Of a stretch of 10,734 nt of DNA, positions 1-5,398 are shown one piece after another. Source of the DNA: CANKJK01 sp964400405. GTDB taxonomy: Bacteria; Acidobacteriota; Vicinamibacteria; Vicinamibacterales; UBA2999. Under the pieces are notes generated by a model. It saw only the letters and a program-made list of their open reading frames with translations, had not been told where the DNA came from and did not search any database. Positions within the stretch are counted from its first letter, which is position 1; every line of letters begins with the position of its first letter. Position numbers and translations under genes: made by a program. Location: assembly GCA_964400405.1 (NCBI GenBank), contig CAYNUO010000090.1:1-10734 (forward strand), given 5' to 3'.

Positions 1-405
1 CGCAAGGTGCCCGCGCTGGACCGCGAGCGCCGGACGGTCGCGGACGAGGACACGCGGACGGGCCCGCCCTCGTCGCTGGACCTCAACCGCACCGCCTCAT
101 CGGCCCGGAGCGGCCGTCACGAGGCTGCCGAGCACCGGAAGGAAGTCACGCAGACCAGCCCCGACATCACGGCCGGAGACGTGGATGCCGACTGGGAGTC
201 CGCCTATACCGTTGGCGACGAAGCTCCGGGCGGCGACAACCCGACGCCCGACCAGGACGTGGTCGACGAGATCGGGCAGGCGCTGGGGATGGAGTACGCG
301 GACGACGAGGAGCTGGGCGGCGAAGGCAAGATTTCGGGCCGCGACGACGACCGCTGGGAGCTCGATCCGGAGTCTAGCGAGGACTTCGAGGAGCGGGACG
401 AGTAA
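1..405 (+). CDS. DUF6335 family protein, 5' end outside the window
   Basis: The reading frame is already open at base 1 (codons Arg-Lys precede a GTG at 7), so the true start is probably upstream and the GTG is probably an internal Val. It ends at TAA 403-405, leaving 134 visible residues. The protein is small, strongly acidic and hydrophilic, with no signal peptide or membrane segment. The second half (from about nt 150) carries the pattern I associate with DUF6335: TSPDITAGDVDADWESAY, then APGGDNPTPDQDVVDEIG, ALGMEYADDEEL, and a RWELDPESSEDF ending. The function of DUF6335 is unknown; I recall such proteins from cyanobacteria and acidobacteria. The N-terminal part is rich in charged residues and probably disordered. 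The stop codon touches the left arm of the palindrome that follows. Family assignment is from memory of the motif pattern; the start is undetermined. Confidence 0.72.
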   Translation, partial: RKVPALDRERRTVADEDTRTGPPSSLDLNRTASSARSGRHEAAEHRKEVTQTSPDITAGDVDADWESAYTVGDEAPGGDNPTPDQDVVDEIGQALGMEYADDEELGGEGKISGRDDDRWELDPESSEDFEERDE

Positions 406-542
406 CGCGCCTGCGAGCCGGGCGAGCGCCAGCAATGCGTTTCCTGCGCTCCGTGGGCGCGTCAGAAGTGCACCCGGCTCCTGTACAAGCCAAGTCGCGC
501 TGGAAACGCATTGCTGGCGCTCACCCGGCTCACAGTCGCGTT
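404..542. repeat. Long imperfect inverted repeat (REP/MITE-like or double terminator)
   Basis: Bases 404-444 and 502-542 are reverse complements over 41 positions with only three mismatches (410/536, 414/532, 423/523). After one mismatch (445/501), four further inner pairs continue (446-449 with 497-500). The inner 30-bp core (415-444 with 502-531) has a single mismatch. The loop of about 57 nt contains an extra copy of CCCGGCTC (473-480) that repeats the end of the right arm (524-531). The element fills nearly all of the 148-nt gap between the convergent DUF6335 and cmk genes, and its left arm begins inside the DUF6335 TAA stop. Neither arm is followed by a T-run, so a classical intrinsic terminator is not obvious. 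It could be a bidirectional transcript-end structure or a copy of a dispersed palindromic repeat. No second copy is visible in this window. Confidence 0.8.
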
Positions 543-553
543 GGCGGTCGCGT

Positions 554-1210
554 CTACTGTTGCGCGCGGACCAGGGCCATCACCTGCTCGACGACGGCTT
601 CGATCGTGAGTTCGGTGGTGTCGATGTAGACGGCGCCGGGCGCGAGGGTCAGGGGGGCTGTGGCGCGCGTGCGGTCGGCCTGGTCGCGGGCGGCGATGGC
701 CTGGGCGACTGCGGCCTGTCCGGCGGCGCCGCCTGCGTAGGCCGCGTCCTGCGTCCGGCGGCGGGCGCGCTCGGCCTCAGACGCGTCCAGATACACCTTC
801 ACGTCGGCGCCGGGAAACACGACGCTGCCGATGTCCCGGCCTTCCATGACGACGCCGCCGGCCACGCCGAGCGCACGCTGGCGCTCCACGAGCGCCGCGC
901 GCACGGCGGGCTGTCGCGCGACGGTCGGCACCATGCGGTCCATCTCCGCGGTGCGGATCGCGCGGGTCACGTCGTGGCCGTCGATCTGCACGACGCCCCC
1001 CTCGACGATGAGATCCGCATGGGCGGCCAGCGCGGCCACGGCCGCGTCGGCGTCGAGCGGAATGCCGTCGTGATCGGCCTTCCAGGCGACGGCGCGGTAC
1101 ATCGCGCCCGTGTCAATGTGGCGATATCCGAGGGCGCGGGCGACCGCGCCGGAGACGGTGCCCTTCCCCGCACCCGAGGGGCCATCGATGGCAATAATCA
1201 GTGGTTTCAT
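554..1210 (-). CDS. cmk: Cytidylate kinase
   Basis: This cytoplasmic enzyme phosphorylates CMP and dCMP to the diphosphates, using ATP, in pyrimidine nucleotide supply. The 218 residues match the usual length of about 220. The P-loop GPSGAGKGT lies at residues 10-18, followed by the nucleotide-binding stretch DTGAMYRAVAW (33-43), the core GRDIGSVVFPGADVKVYLD (124-142) and the lid region with Arg/Asp-rich repeats (about 145-182) ending in APL. The chosen ATG (1208-1210) gives the canonical short N-terminus MKPLIIAIDG. The frame stays open further upstream, but that sequence is unrelated to the family. A TAGGAT hexamer ends 11 nt before the ATG on the minus strand, so the leader is probably very short; the AGGA within it could alternatively act as a distant Shine-Dalgarno. 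The gene is divergent from rluB, a pairing I recall from other bacteria. Stop TAG at 554-556. Confidence 0.95.
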   Translation of the reverse strand: MKPLIIAIDGPSGAGKGTVSGAVARALGYRHIDTGAMYRAVAWKADHDGIPLDADAAVAALAAHADLIVEGGVVQIDGHDVTRAIRTAEMDRMVPTVARQPAVRAALVERQRALGVAGGVVMEGRDIGSVVFPGADVKVYLDASEAERARRRTQDAAYAGGAAGQAAVAQAIAARDQADRTRATAPLTLAPGAVYIDTTELTIEAVVEQVMALVRAQQ

Positions 1211-1221
1211 CCGAACGTGCG

Positions 1222-1231
1222 ATCCTAGCAT
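1222..1231. promoter_or_regulatory. Candidate overlapping -10 elements for cmk and rluB
   Basis: The near-palindrome ATCCTAGCAT gives TAGGAT on the minus strand (1227 down to 1222), 11 nt from the cmk ATG. It gives TAGCAT on the plus strand (1226-1231), about 67 nt upstream of the rluB GTG. For cmk, a weak -35-like TTCGAA sits 18 nt upstream, within the palindrome GTTCGAAC (1245-1252). I see no convincing -35 for rluB. Both hexamers keep the TA...T core of a sigma-70 -10 box. This is an inference from sequence only. Confidence 0.35.
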
Positions 1232-1287
1232 CCGGTCGCGCACAGTTCGAACGGCCGGCGAGTGTTCCGTCAGGTTGGCGGCACACC

Positions 1288-1295
1288 AGGAAGGA
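1288..1295 (+). promoter_or_regulatory. Ribosome binding site of rluB
   Basis: AGGAAGGA lies just upstream of the GTG at 1299, with its first AGGA 7 nt from the start. It is the best Shine-Dalgarno in the left half of the window. It fixes the GTG as the rluB start rather than any of the upstream in-frame ATG or GTG codons, which run back into the antisense of cmk. Confidence 0.7.
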
Positions 1296-1298
1296 CTC

Positions 1299-2228
1299 GT
1301 GGAAGAACGTCTGCAGAAAGTACTCTCGCGGGCCGGTGTGGCGTCGCGCCGCACGGCCGAGACGCTGATCGTCGCCGGTCGCGTGACCGTGAACGGCGAG
1401 ACCGTGCGTGAACTCGGGTCGAAGGCCGACCCGTCCACCCAGGACATCCGCGTGGACGGCCGGCGCATCAAGACCGATACCCGCCGCCGCTACATCCTGC
1501 TCTACAAGCCGCGCGGCGTCGTGACGACGCTCAGCGACCCTGAGCGGCGGCGGACGGTGATGGATCTCATCGGCGGCGTGCGGGAGTACGTCTATCCCGT
1601 CGGTCGGCTCGACTACGAGACCGAAGGGCTGCTGCTGCTGACCAACGACGGCGATCTCGCGGCGATGCTGACGCACCCGAAGCACGGCGTCGAGCGCACG
1701 TATGAGGCGCACGTGGCCGGCATGCCCGACGACGACGCCCTGGCGCGGCTGCGGCGCGGCATCCCGCTCGACGGCCGCCGGACGCTGCCCGCCCGCGCGG
1801 AGGTGCTGAACCCCGGGCGCAGAGCACCCAAGGCCGTCGTCCGCCTGGTGATCACGGAAGGCCGGAACCGGCAGGTGCGCCGCATGCTCGAGGCGGTGGG
1901 ACATCCGGTCGACACGCTGGTGCGCACGCGGATCGGCCCGCTCTCGGACCACGCGCTGAAACCCGGAATGTGGCGGGACCTGACGCCGGCGGAGGTCGCC
2001 TCGCTCCAGCGGCACGCCAGCCGTCCGGTTGCGCCGCGGCCGGCCGGCGCGGCGGGCACGTCACGCGCCGACGGGCCGAGGCGGAAGGCTCCGGCCCGCC
2101 CGCCGTCCCGCCCGACGAGGCGGCCGTCCTCCCGGCCCGCTACTCGGCCGGATCGCCCGTCGCCGGGGGCTCGTCCGCGGAAGCCCGGGCCGGCTCGCCG
2201 CCCAGGGCCTCCACGTCGCTCTCGGTAA
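1299..2228 (+). CDS. rluB: 23S rRNA pseudouridine synthase, RluB/RsuA family
   Basis: The family isomerises specific uridines of rRNA to pseudouridine; RluB acts on helix 89-90 of 23S rRNA. The protein has 309 residues. An S4 RNA-binding domain fills residues 1-60 (LQKVLSRAGVASRR, then GRVTVNG). The catalytic domain follows, with YKPRGVVTT (69-77), the active-site motif GRLDYETEGLLLLTNDGD with catalytic Asp105, and the late motif EGRNRQVRRML (187-197). From about residue 240 the chain becomes a tail of about 70 residues made almost entirely of Pro, Arg, Ala and Ser. Such basic tails are common in RluB and probably contact RNA. The last 29 residues overlap scpB on the other strand by 89 bp. 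The start is GTG with a strong Shine-Dalgarno. RluB rather than RsuA is favoured by the overall length and tail, but the exact target uridine cannot be read from sequence. Confidence 0.9.
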   Translation: MEERLQKVLSRAGVASRRTAETLIVAGRVTVNGETVRELGSKADPSTQDIRVDGRRIKTDTRRRYILLYKPRGVVTTLSDPERRRTVMDLIGGVREYVYPVGRLDYETEGLLLLTNDGDLAAMLTHPKHGVERTYEAHVAGMPDDDALARLRRGIPLDGRRTLPARAEVLNPGRRAPKAVVRLVITEGRNRQVRRMLEAVGHPVDTLVRTRIGPLSDHALKPGMWRDLTPAEVASLQRHASRPVAPRPAGAAGTSRADGPRRKAPARPPSRPTRRPSSRPATRPDRPSPGARPRKPGPARRPGPPRRSR

Positions 2229-2886
2229 GCGGCAGCATGTCCTCGGCCGGCGTCAGTTCGAGCAGCCCGGCCGGCGGGTCGAAGCCCAGCGCCTGCGCCA
2301 TGTCCTCGATCTTCGGCAGATCGCCGAGGTCGTTCAGGCCGAAGCGGATCAGGAACTCGCGCGTCGTCGCGTACAGGAACGGCCGGCCGACGACGTTCTT
2401 CCGGCCGACGATCTTGATGAGATGCCGCTCGAGCAGCGTCGAGAGCACGCCCGACGTGTTCACGCCGCGAACCTCGGTGATCTCGGCCGCCGTGATCGGC
2501 TGCTTGTAGGAGATCACGGCGAGCGTCTCGAGCGCCTGCACGGTGAGCTTCTGCGTGGACCGCTCGTGGAAGAGCCGGCGCACCCATTCGTGCAGCTCCG
2601 GGCGCGTGACGATCTGGTGCCCGCCGGCGACCTCGACCCAGGTGAGCCCGGGCCGGTCCGCATAGTCCGCCTGCAGCGCCGCCACCGCCGCCAGCACGTC
2701 CTCTTTCGGCTCCGTCGCGAGGAGCTTGCACAGCACCTTCGGCGTGAGCGGCTCGGGCGANNNNNNNNNNNNNNNNNNNNNNNNNNNNNNNNNNNNNNNN
2801 NNNNNNNNNNNNNNNNNNNNNNNNNNNNNNNNNNNNNNNNNNNNNNNNNNNNNNNNNNNNGGAGTCTCGTTCTCTTCCATCGACAT
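2140..2886 (-). CDS. scpB: Segregation and condensation protein B, interrupted by an assembly gap
   Basis: ScpB binds the ScpA kleisin in the SMC-ScpAB complex that compacts and segregates chromosomes. From the gap to the C-terminus the sequence is typical: SPEPLTPKVLCKLL, then a winged-helix segment ending in TQKLTVQALETLAVISYKQP, ITAAEITEVRGVNTSGVL, LLERHLIKIVGRKNVVGRP and LYATTREFLIRFGLNDLGDLP, with an acidic tail of about 50 residues. Only about nine N-terminal residues (MSMEENETP) lie on the far side of the 100-N gap, so most of the first winged helix is missing. The first ATG (2884-2886) is preferred over the second (2878-2880) because a GGAG that runs into the scpA stop codon sits 10 nt upstream. 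Both sides are in the same frame if the gap is taken as 100 nt, but its true size is unknown. The stop TAG (2140-2142) lies inside the rluB tail. Confidence 0.9.
   Translation of the reverse strand: MSMEENETXXXXXXXXXXXXXXXXXXXXXXXXXXXXXXXXXXSPEPLTPKVLCKLLATEPKEDVLAAVAALQADYADRPGLTWVEVAGGHQIVTRPELHEWVRRLFHERSTQKLTVQALETLAVISYKQPITAAEITEVRGVNTSGVLSTLLERHLIKIVGRKNVVGRPFLYATTREFLIRFGLNDLGDLPKIEDMAQALGFDPPAGLLELTPAEDMLPLTESDVEALGGEPARASADEPPATGDPAE
2761..2860. other. Assembly gap of 100 N within scpB
   Basis: There are exactly 100 undetermined bases, the conventional placeholder for a gap of unknown length. Both flanks belong to scpB, so the join is supported by gene content. The missing part should encode most of the first ScpB winged-helix domain, roughly 15 to 40 residues by comparison with usual ScpB layouts. 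Any translation across it is artificial. Confidence 0.97.
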
Positions 2887-2893
2887 GTGCTGA

Positions 2894-3706
2894 CTACTCC
2901 GTCGGCTTGGTCTGCGCCGCGTGTCCCATCGGGTTCGGCGCGTCGGCTGGCCGCGCCCGCTTGTACACGCGGATGTCTCCGAACGCGCCACCCTGGAACA
3001 CACGGATGACCTTCAGCCGGATCATCTCGAGCACGGCCAGGAAGGTCACGATCATGAACCCGCGGCTGCCGTCGCCATCCGCGAACAGCTCCTCGAAGCC
3101 GCACGCGTCCGTCTCCGACAGCCGTCCCAGCAACTGCTGGATGCGGTCCTCGATGGACAGCTGCTCGGGCGGCAGCACCATGCGCGGACGCCGGTTGGCC
3201 CGCTCCAGCACGCCGCGGAACGCCGCGAGCAGGCTGAAGAGGTCCACTTCCATCTCCGGCTCGTAGGCGTCGCCGGCCGCGGCCGCCACGCTGGCGTCCG
3301 GGCGCATCCACTGCGCGCTGCGCACGGTTTCCTTGTCGTGCAGCAGCTCCGCGGCGGCCTTGTACTTCTGATGCTCGAGGAGCCGGCGCACCAGCGTCTC
3401 GCGCGGGTCCTCCTCGGGCTCCGGGTCGCCGGTCGCCGTCTCGGGCCGCGGCAGGATCGCCTTCGACTTGATGTGGATGAGCGTCGACGCCATCACGAGG
3501 AACTCGCCCGCCACGTCCAGGTCGAGTTCCTGCATCAGCTCGATGTAGCCGAGGTACTGCTCCGTGATGAGCGAGATCGGGATGTCGTAGATGTTGACCT
3601 CATGCTTCTTGATGAGGTGCAGCAGCAGATCGAGCGGTCCCTCGAAGGACGCCAGGCTGACGCGGTACGCGTCAGGCGAGGATTCAAAGTCGGCGGCTTC
3701 CGTCAC
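2894..3706 (-). CDS. scpA: Segregation and condensation protein A (kleisin)
   Basis: ScpA is the kleisin that bridges the SMC heads and holds a ScpB dimer. The 270-residue protein shows the canonical N-terminal SMC-binding part: FEGPLDLLLHLIKKHEVNIYDIPISLITEQYLGYI (about residues 21-55), then ELDLDVAGEFLVMASTLIHIKSKAILP (60-86). An acidic linker (89-102) and a mid region follow. The C-terminal winged helix includes FMIVTFLAVLEMIRLKVIRVFQ (217-238) and a short basic/polar tail. The start is GTG at 3704-3706: no ATG lies between it and the conserved core, and the next upstream GTG (3761-3763) would overlap trpS. There is no Shine-Dalgarno, but TATCAT ends 9 nt before the GTG, which suggests a leaderless mRNA. 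scpB follows after 7 nt, so the two are an operon. trpS diverges 22 bp away. Confidence 0.94.
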   Translation of the reverse strand: MTEAADFESSPDAYRVSLASFEGPLDLLLHLIKKHEVNIYDIPISLITEQYLGYIELMQELDLDVAGEFLVMASTLIHIKSKAILPRPETATGDPEPEEDPRETLVRRLLEHQKYKAAAELLHDKETVRSAQWMRPDASVAAAAGDAYEPEMEVDLFSLLAAFRGVLERANRRPRMVLPPEQLSIEDRIQQLLGRLSETDACGFEELFADGDGSRGFMIVTFLAVLEMIRLKVIRVFQGGAFGDIRVYKRARPADAPNPMGHAAQTKPTE

Positions 3707-3712
3707 GGCGTG

Positions 3713-3723
3713 ACTATGATAGT
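3713..3723. promoter_or_regulatory. Candidate bidirectional leaderless promoter for scpA and trpS
   Basis: The perfect palindrome ACTATGATAGT (central G at 3718) sits in the middle of the 22-bp gap. Read on the plus strand it contains TATGAT (3715-3720), 8 nt before the trpS ATG. Read on the minus strand it contains TATCAT (3721 to 3716), 9 nt before the scpA GTG. A sigma-70 start site 7-9 nt past each hexamer would fall at or next to each start codon. Neither gene has a Shine-Dalgarno. No good -35 box is visible on either side. A second dyad, GTCACGGCGTGAC (3702-3714), abuts it and covers the scpA start codon. Start-site mapping would be decisive. Confidence 0.5.
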
Positions 3724-3728
3724 AGTCG

Positions 3729-4684
3729 ATGAGCGAGCCGACATCCGACCCGGCAGCGAGCACGTTCGACGAGGCGTTGCGCCGTTCCGAGCTGCTGCGG
3801 GCCGACTTCGTCGCCCACCCTAAACGGTATCGCGTCCTGACCGGCGACCGCCCGACCGGCGCGCTCCACATCGGCCACTATTTCGGGTCCCTGCGGAATC
3901 GTGTGGAGCTGCAGGCCCTCGGCATCGAGACGTTCATCGTCGTCGCCGACTACCAGGTGCTGACCGACCGCGATTCGGTGGAGTCGATTCCCGCGAACGT
4001 GCACGAACTGGTGCTGGACTACCTCGCCGTGGGCCTCGACCCCGACAGCGGGCACACGCACATCTTCTGTCACAGCCACGTGCCGGCGCTGAACCAGCTG
4101 CTCGTGCCGTTCCTGACGCTGGTCGGCATGGGCGAGCTGGAACGCAATCCGACCGTCAAGGAAGAGATCGAGGCCGCGGGCCTCAACGCGGTCAACGCCG
4201 CGATGTACACCTATCCCGTCCACCAGGCGGCGGACATCCTGTTCTGCAAGGGCAACGTCGTCCCGGTCGGCAAGGACCAGCTGCCGCACCTCGAGCTGAC
4301 GCGCAAGATCGCGCGCCGCTTCAATCAGCGCTTCCCCGCCGCCACGCCGGTGTTCCGCGAGCCGACGGCGCTGCTCTCCGACGCACCGAAGATCCTCGGG
4401 CTCGACGGCTCGCAGAAGATGAGCAAGAGCCGCAACAACGCCATCATGCTGCGCGCGACCGCCGACGAAACGGCCGGCCTCATCAAGAAGGCGAAGACGG
4501 ACTCCGAGCGCGTGATCACGTACGAGCCCGACCGGCGTCCCGAGGTCGCGAACCTGCTGCTGCTCGCCTCGCTCTGCACGGGCACGCCGCCCGAGACGAT
4601 CGCCGCGGACGTGGGCGCGGGCGGCAGCGGAGCGCTGAAGACGCTGGTGGCCGAGGCCCTGAACGAGACGTTCGCGCCGATCCG
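3729..4684 (+). CDS. trpS: Tryptophanyl-tRNA synthetase, 3' end lost in assembly gap
   Basis: This class I synthetase charges tRNA-Trp with tryptophan using ATP. 318 complete residues plus one Arg codon are visible before the N run. The HIGH motif is HIGH at 47-50 within TGDRPTGALHIGHYFGSLRN, and the KMSKS loop is exact at 230-234 (LDGSQKMSKSRNNAI). Other family blocks are VVADYQVLTD (71-80), LERNPTVKEEI (137-147), YPVHQAADILFCKGNVVPVGKDQ (162-184) and the end ALNETFAPIR. The 'GDRPTG' form with an extra N-terminal segment of about 35 residues (FDEALRRSELL) belongs to a subtype I recall from streptococci and actinobacteria, not the E. coli type. The ATG at 3729 is fixed by an in-frame TAG six bases upstream, and no Shine-Dalgarno is present. 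About 40-50 C-terminal residues are missing. Confidence 0.96.
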
Positions 4685-4784
4685 NNNNNNNNNNNNNNNN
4701 NNNNNNNNNNNNNNNNNNNNNNNNNNNNNNNNNNNNNNNNNNNNNNNNNNNNNNNNNNNNNNNNNNNNNNNNNNNNNNNNNNNN
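4685..4784. other. Assembly gap of 100 N between trpS and the M50 protease gene
   Basis: These are exactly 100 undetermined bases, a placeholder length. Two convergent genes run into it: trpS lacks about 40-50 C-terminal codons and the M50 protease lacks its last few tens of codons. Together that is about 200 nt of coding sequence, so the real gap is probably longer than 100 nt unless the two genes overlap. Additional small genes in it cannot be excluded. Confidence 0.95.
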
Positions 4785-5359
4785 CCCGTCAGCATCAGCG
4801 CGTACAGCAGGAAGAACCCGTAGGGCCGCACGCGGTCGAAGAGCGCCGCGGGCCGGCCGTGCAGCAGCCCGCGCAGCACGTTGCCGCCGTCCAGCGGCGG
4901 CACGGGCACGAGGTTGAACACGGCCAGGATGATGTTCAGCAGCACCGCCGCCTGGCACATCATCGTCACCGGCGTCACCAGGCTGAACCCCTCCGCATCC
5001 CCGGCAGGGAGCACCCGCAGGATCAGCGCCGCGATGACCGCAATCAGCAGATTGCTCGCGGGACCGGCGGCGGCGATCAGCATGTGGTCCCGCCGCCAGT
5101 GCAGCAGCCGGCGCAGGTCGACGGGCACGGGCTTCGCCCAGCCGAGGACCGGTGCACCCGTCACCATGGCGAGCAGTGGAAACAGGATCGTGCCGATGGG
5201 GTCGATGTGCACGGCCGGATTCAGCGACACCCGGCCGAGATCGCGCGCCGTCGGGTCACCCAGCTTCCAGGCTGACCACGCGTGCGCCGCTTCATGCACC
5301 GTCAGGGAAAAGAGCAGAACCGTGAAGCCGATGAAGATCTGTGCGGGGTCTATGCCCAA
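4785..5359 (-). CDS. Site-2-type zinc metalloprotease, M50 family (3' end in gap)
   Basis: This is a polytopic membrane metalloprotease of the short site-2 protease type (PDZ-less, SpoIVFB/Rv-like 'YwhC' group), expected to cleave within or near the membrane. Substrate unknown. About 192 residues are visible. The zinc motif HEAAH (22-26) lies in the first transmembrane helix (about 7-30, FTVLLFSLTVHEAAHAWSAW). It is followed by RVSLNPAVHIDPIGTILFP (43-61), GWAKPVPV (73-80), the helix with AAAGPASNLLIA (96-107), and the second metal-ligand motif NLVPVPPLDGG (149-159, Asp157). The chain ends at ...YALMLTG in the gap, perhaps 20-30 residues short. The start is TTG (5357-5359): a TGA lies three codons upstream, and no ATG precedes the conserved helix. 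There is no Shine-Dalgarno. The gene follows uvrC after 39 nt and converges on trpS. Confidence 0.9.
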
Positions 5360-5369
5360 GGCAATTCAG

Positions 5370-5375
5370 AGCGTA
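5370..5375 (-). promoter_or_regulatory. Candidate -10 element of the M50 protease gene
   Basis: TACGCT on the minus strand ends 10 nt before the TTG start, in the 39-nt gap after uvrC. With no Shine-Dalgarno and a rare start codon, a nearly leaderless transcript from this position is possible. No -35 is recognisable, and readthrough from uvrC is an equally good explanation. Confidence 0.25.
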
Positions 5376-5398
5376 CCACACGGATCCTGAAGGCCTCG

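Noticed and set aside
404..542. CRISPR or attenuator interpretation of the palindromic region
   Set aside because: There are only two inverted arms, not regular direct repeats with spacers, and there is no leader peptide or alternative hairpin plus U-run.
435..629. A 64-codon open frame in the DUF6335-cmk gap
   Set aside because: Its first half is the palindrome and its second half is antisense to the cmk end. It has no Shine-Dalgarno and no recognisable family.
185..1228. A 347-codon open frame on the plus strand over DUF6335 and cmk
   Set aside because: It is out of frame with DUF6335 and antisense to cmk, both of which are convincing genes; it is made mostly of Arg, Gly and His.
2761..2860. 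A true frameshift or broken scpB at the first gap
   Set aside because: The flanks are both normal ScpB in the expected order and the break coincides with undetermined bases, so it is an assembly gap and not a pseudogene.
2029..3009. A 326-codon open frame on the plus strand opposite scpB
   Set aside because: It crosses the N gap and is antisense to the well-supported scpB; it has no domain.
3702..3714. GTCACGGCGTGAC as a defined operator for a named regulator
   Set aside because: The dyad is real but I cannot match it to a known regulator, and it lies within the scpA start codon region. It is kept only as a note under the promoter.
3714..4958. A 414-codon open frame on the minus strand crossing the second N gap
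   Set aside because: It is antisense to trpS and continues through undetermined bases. It has no recognisable family and composition typical of a shadow frame.
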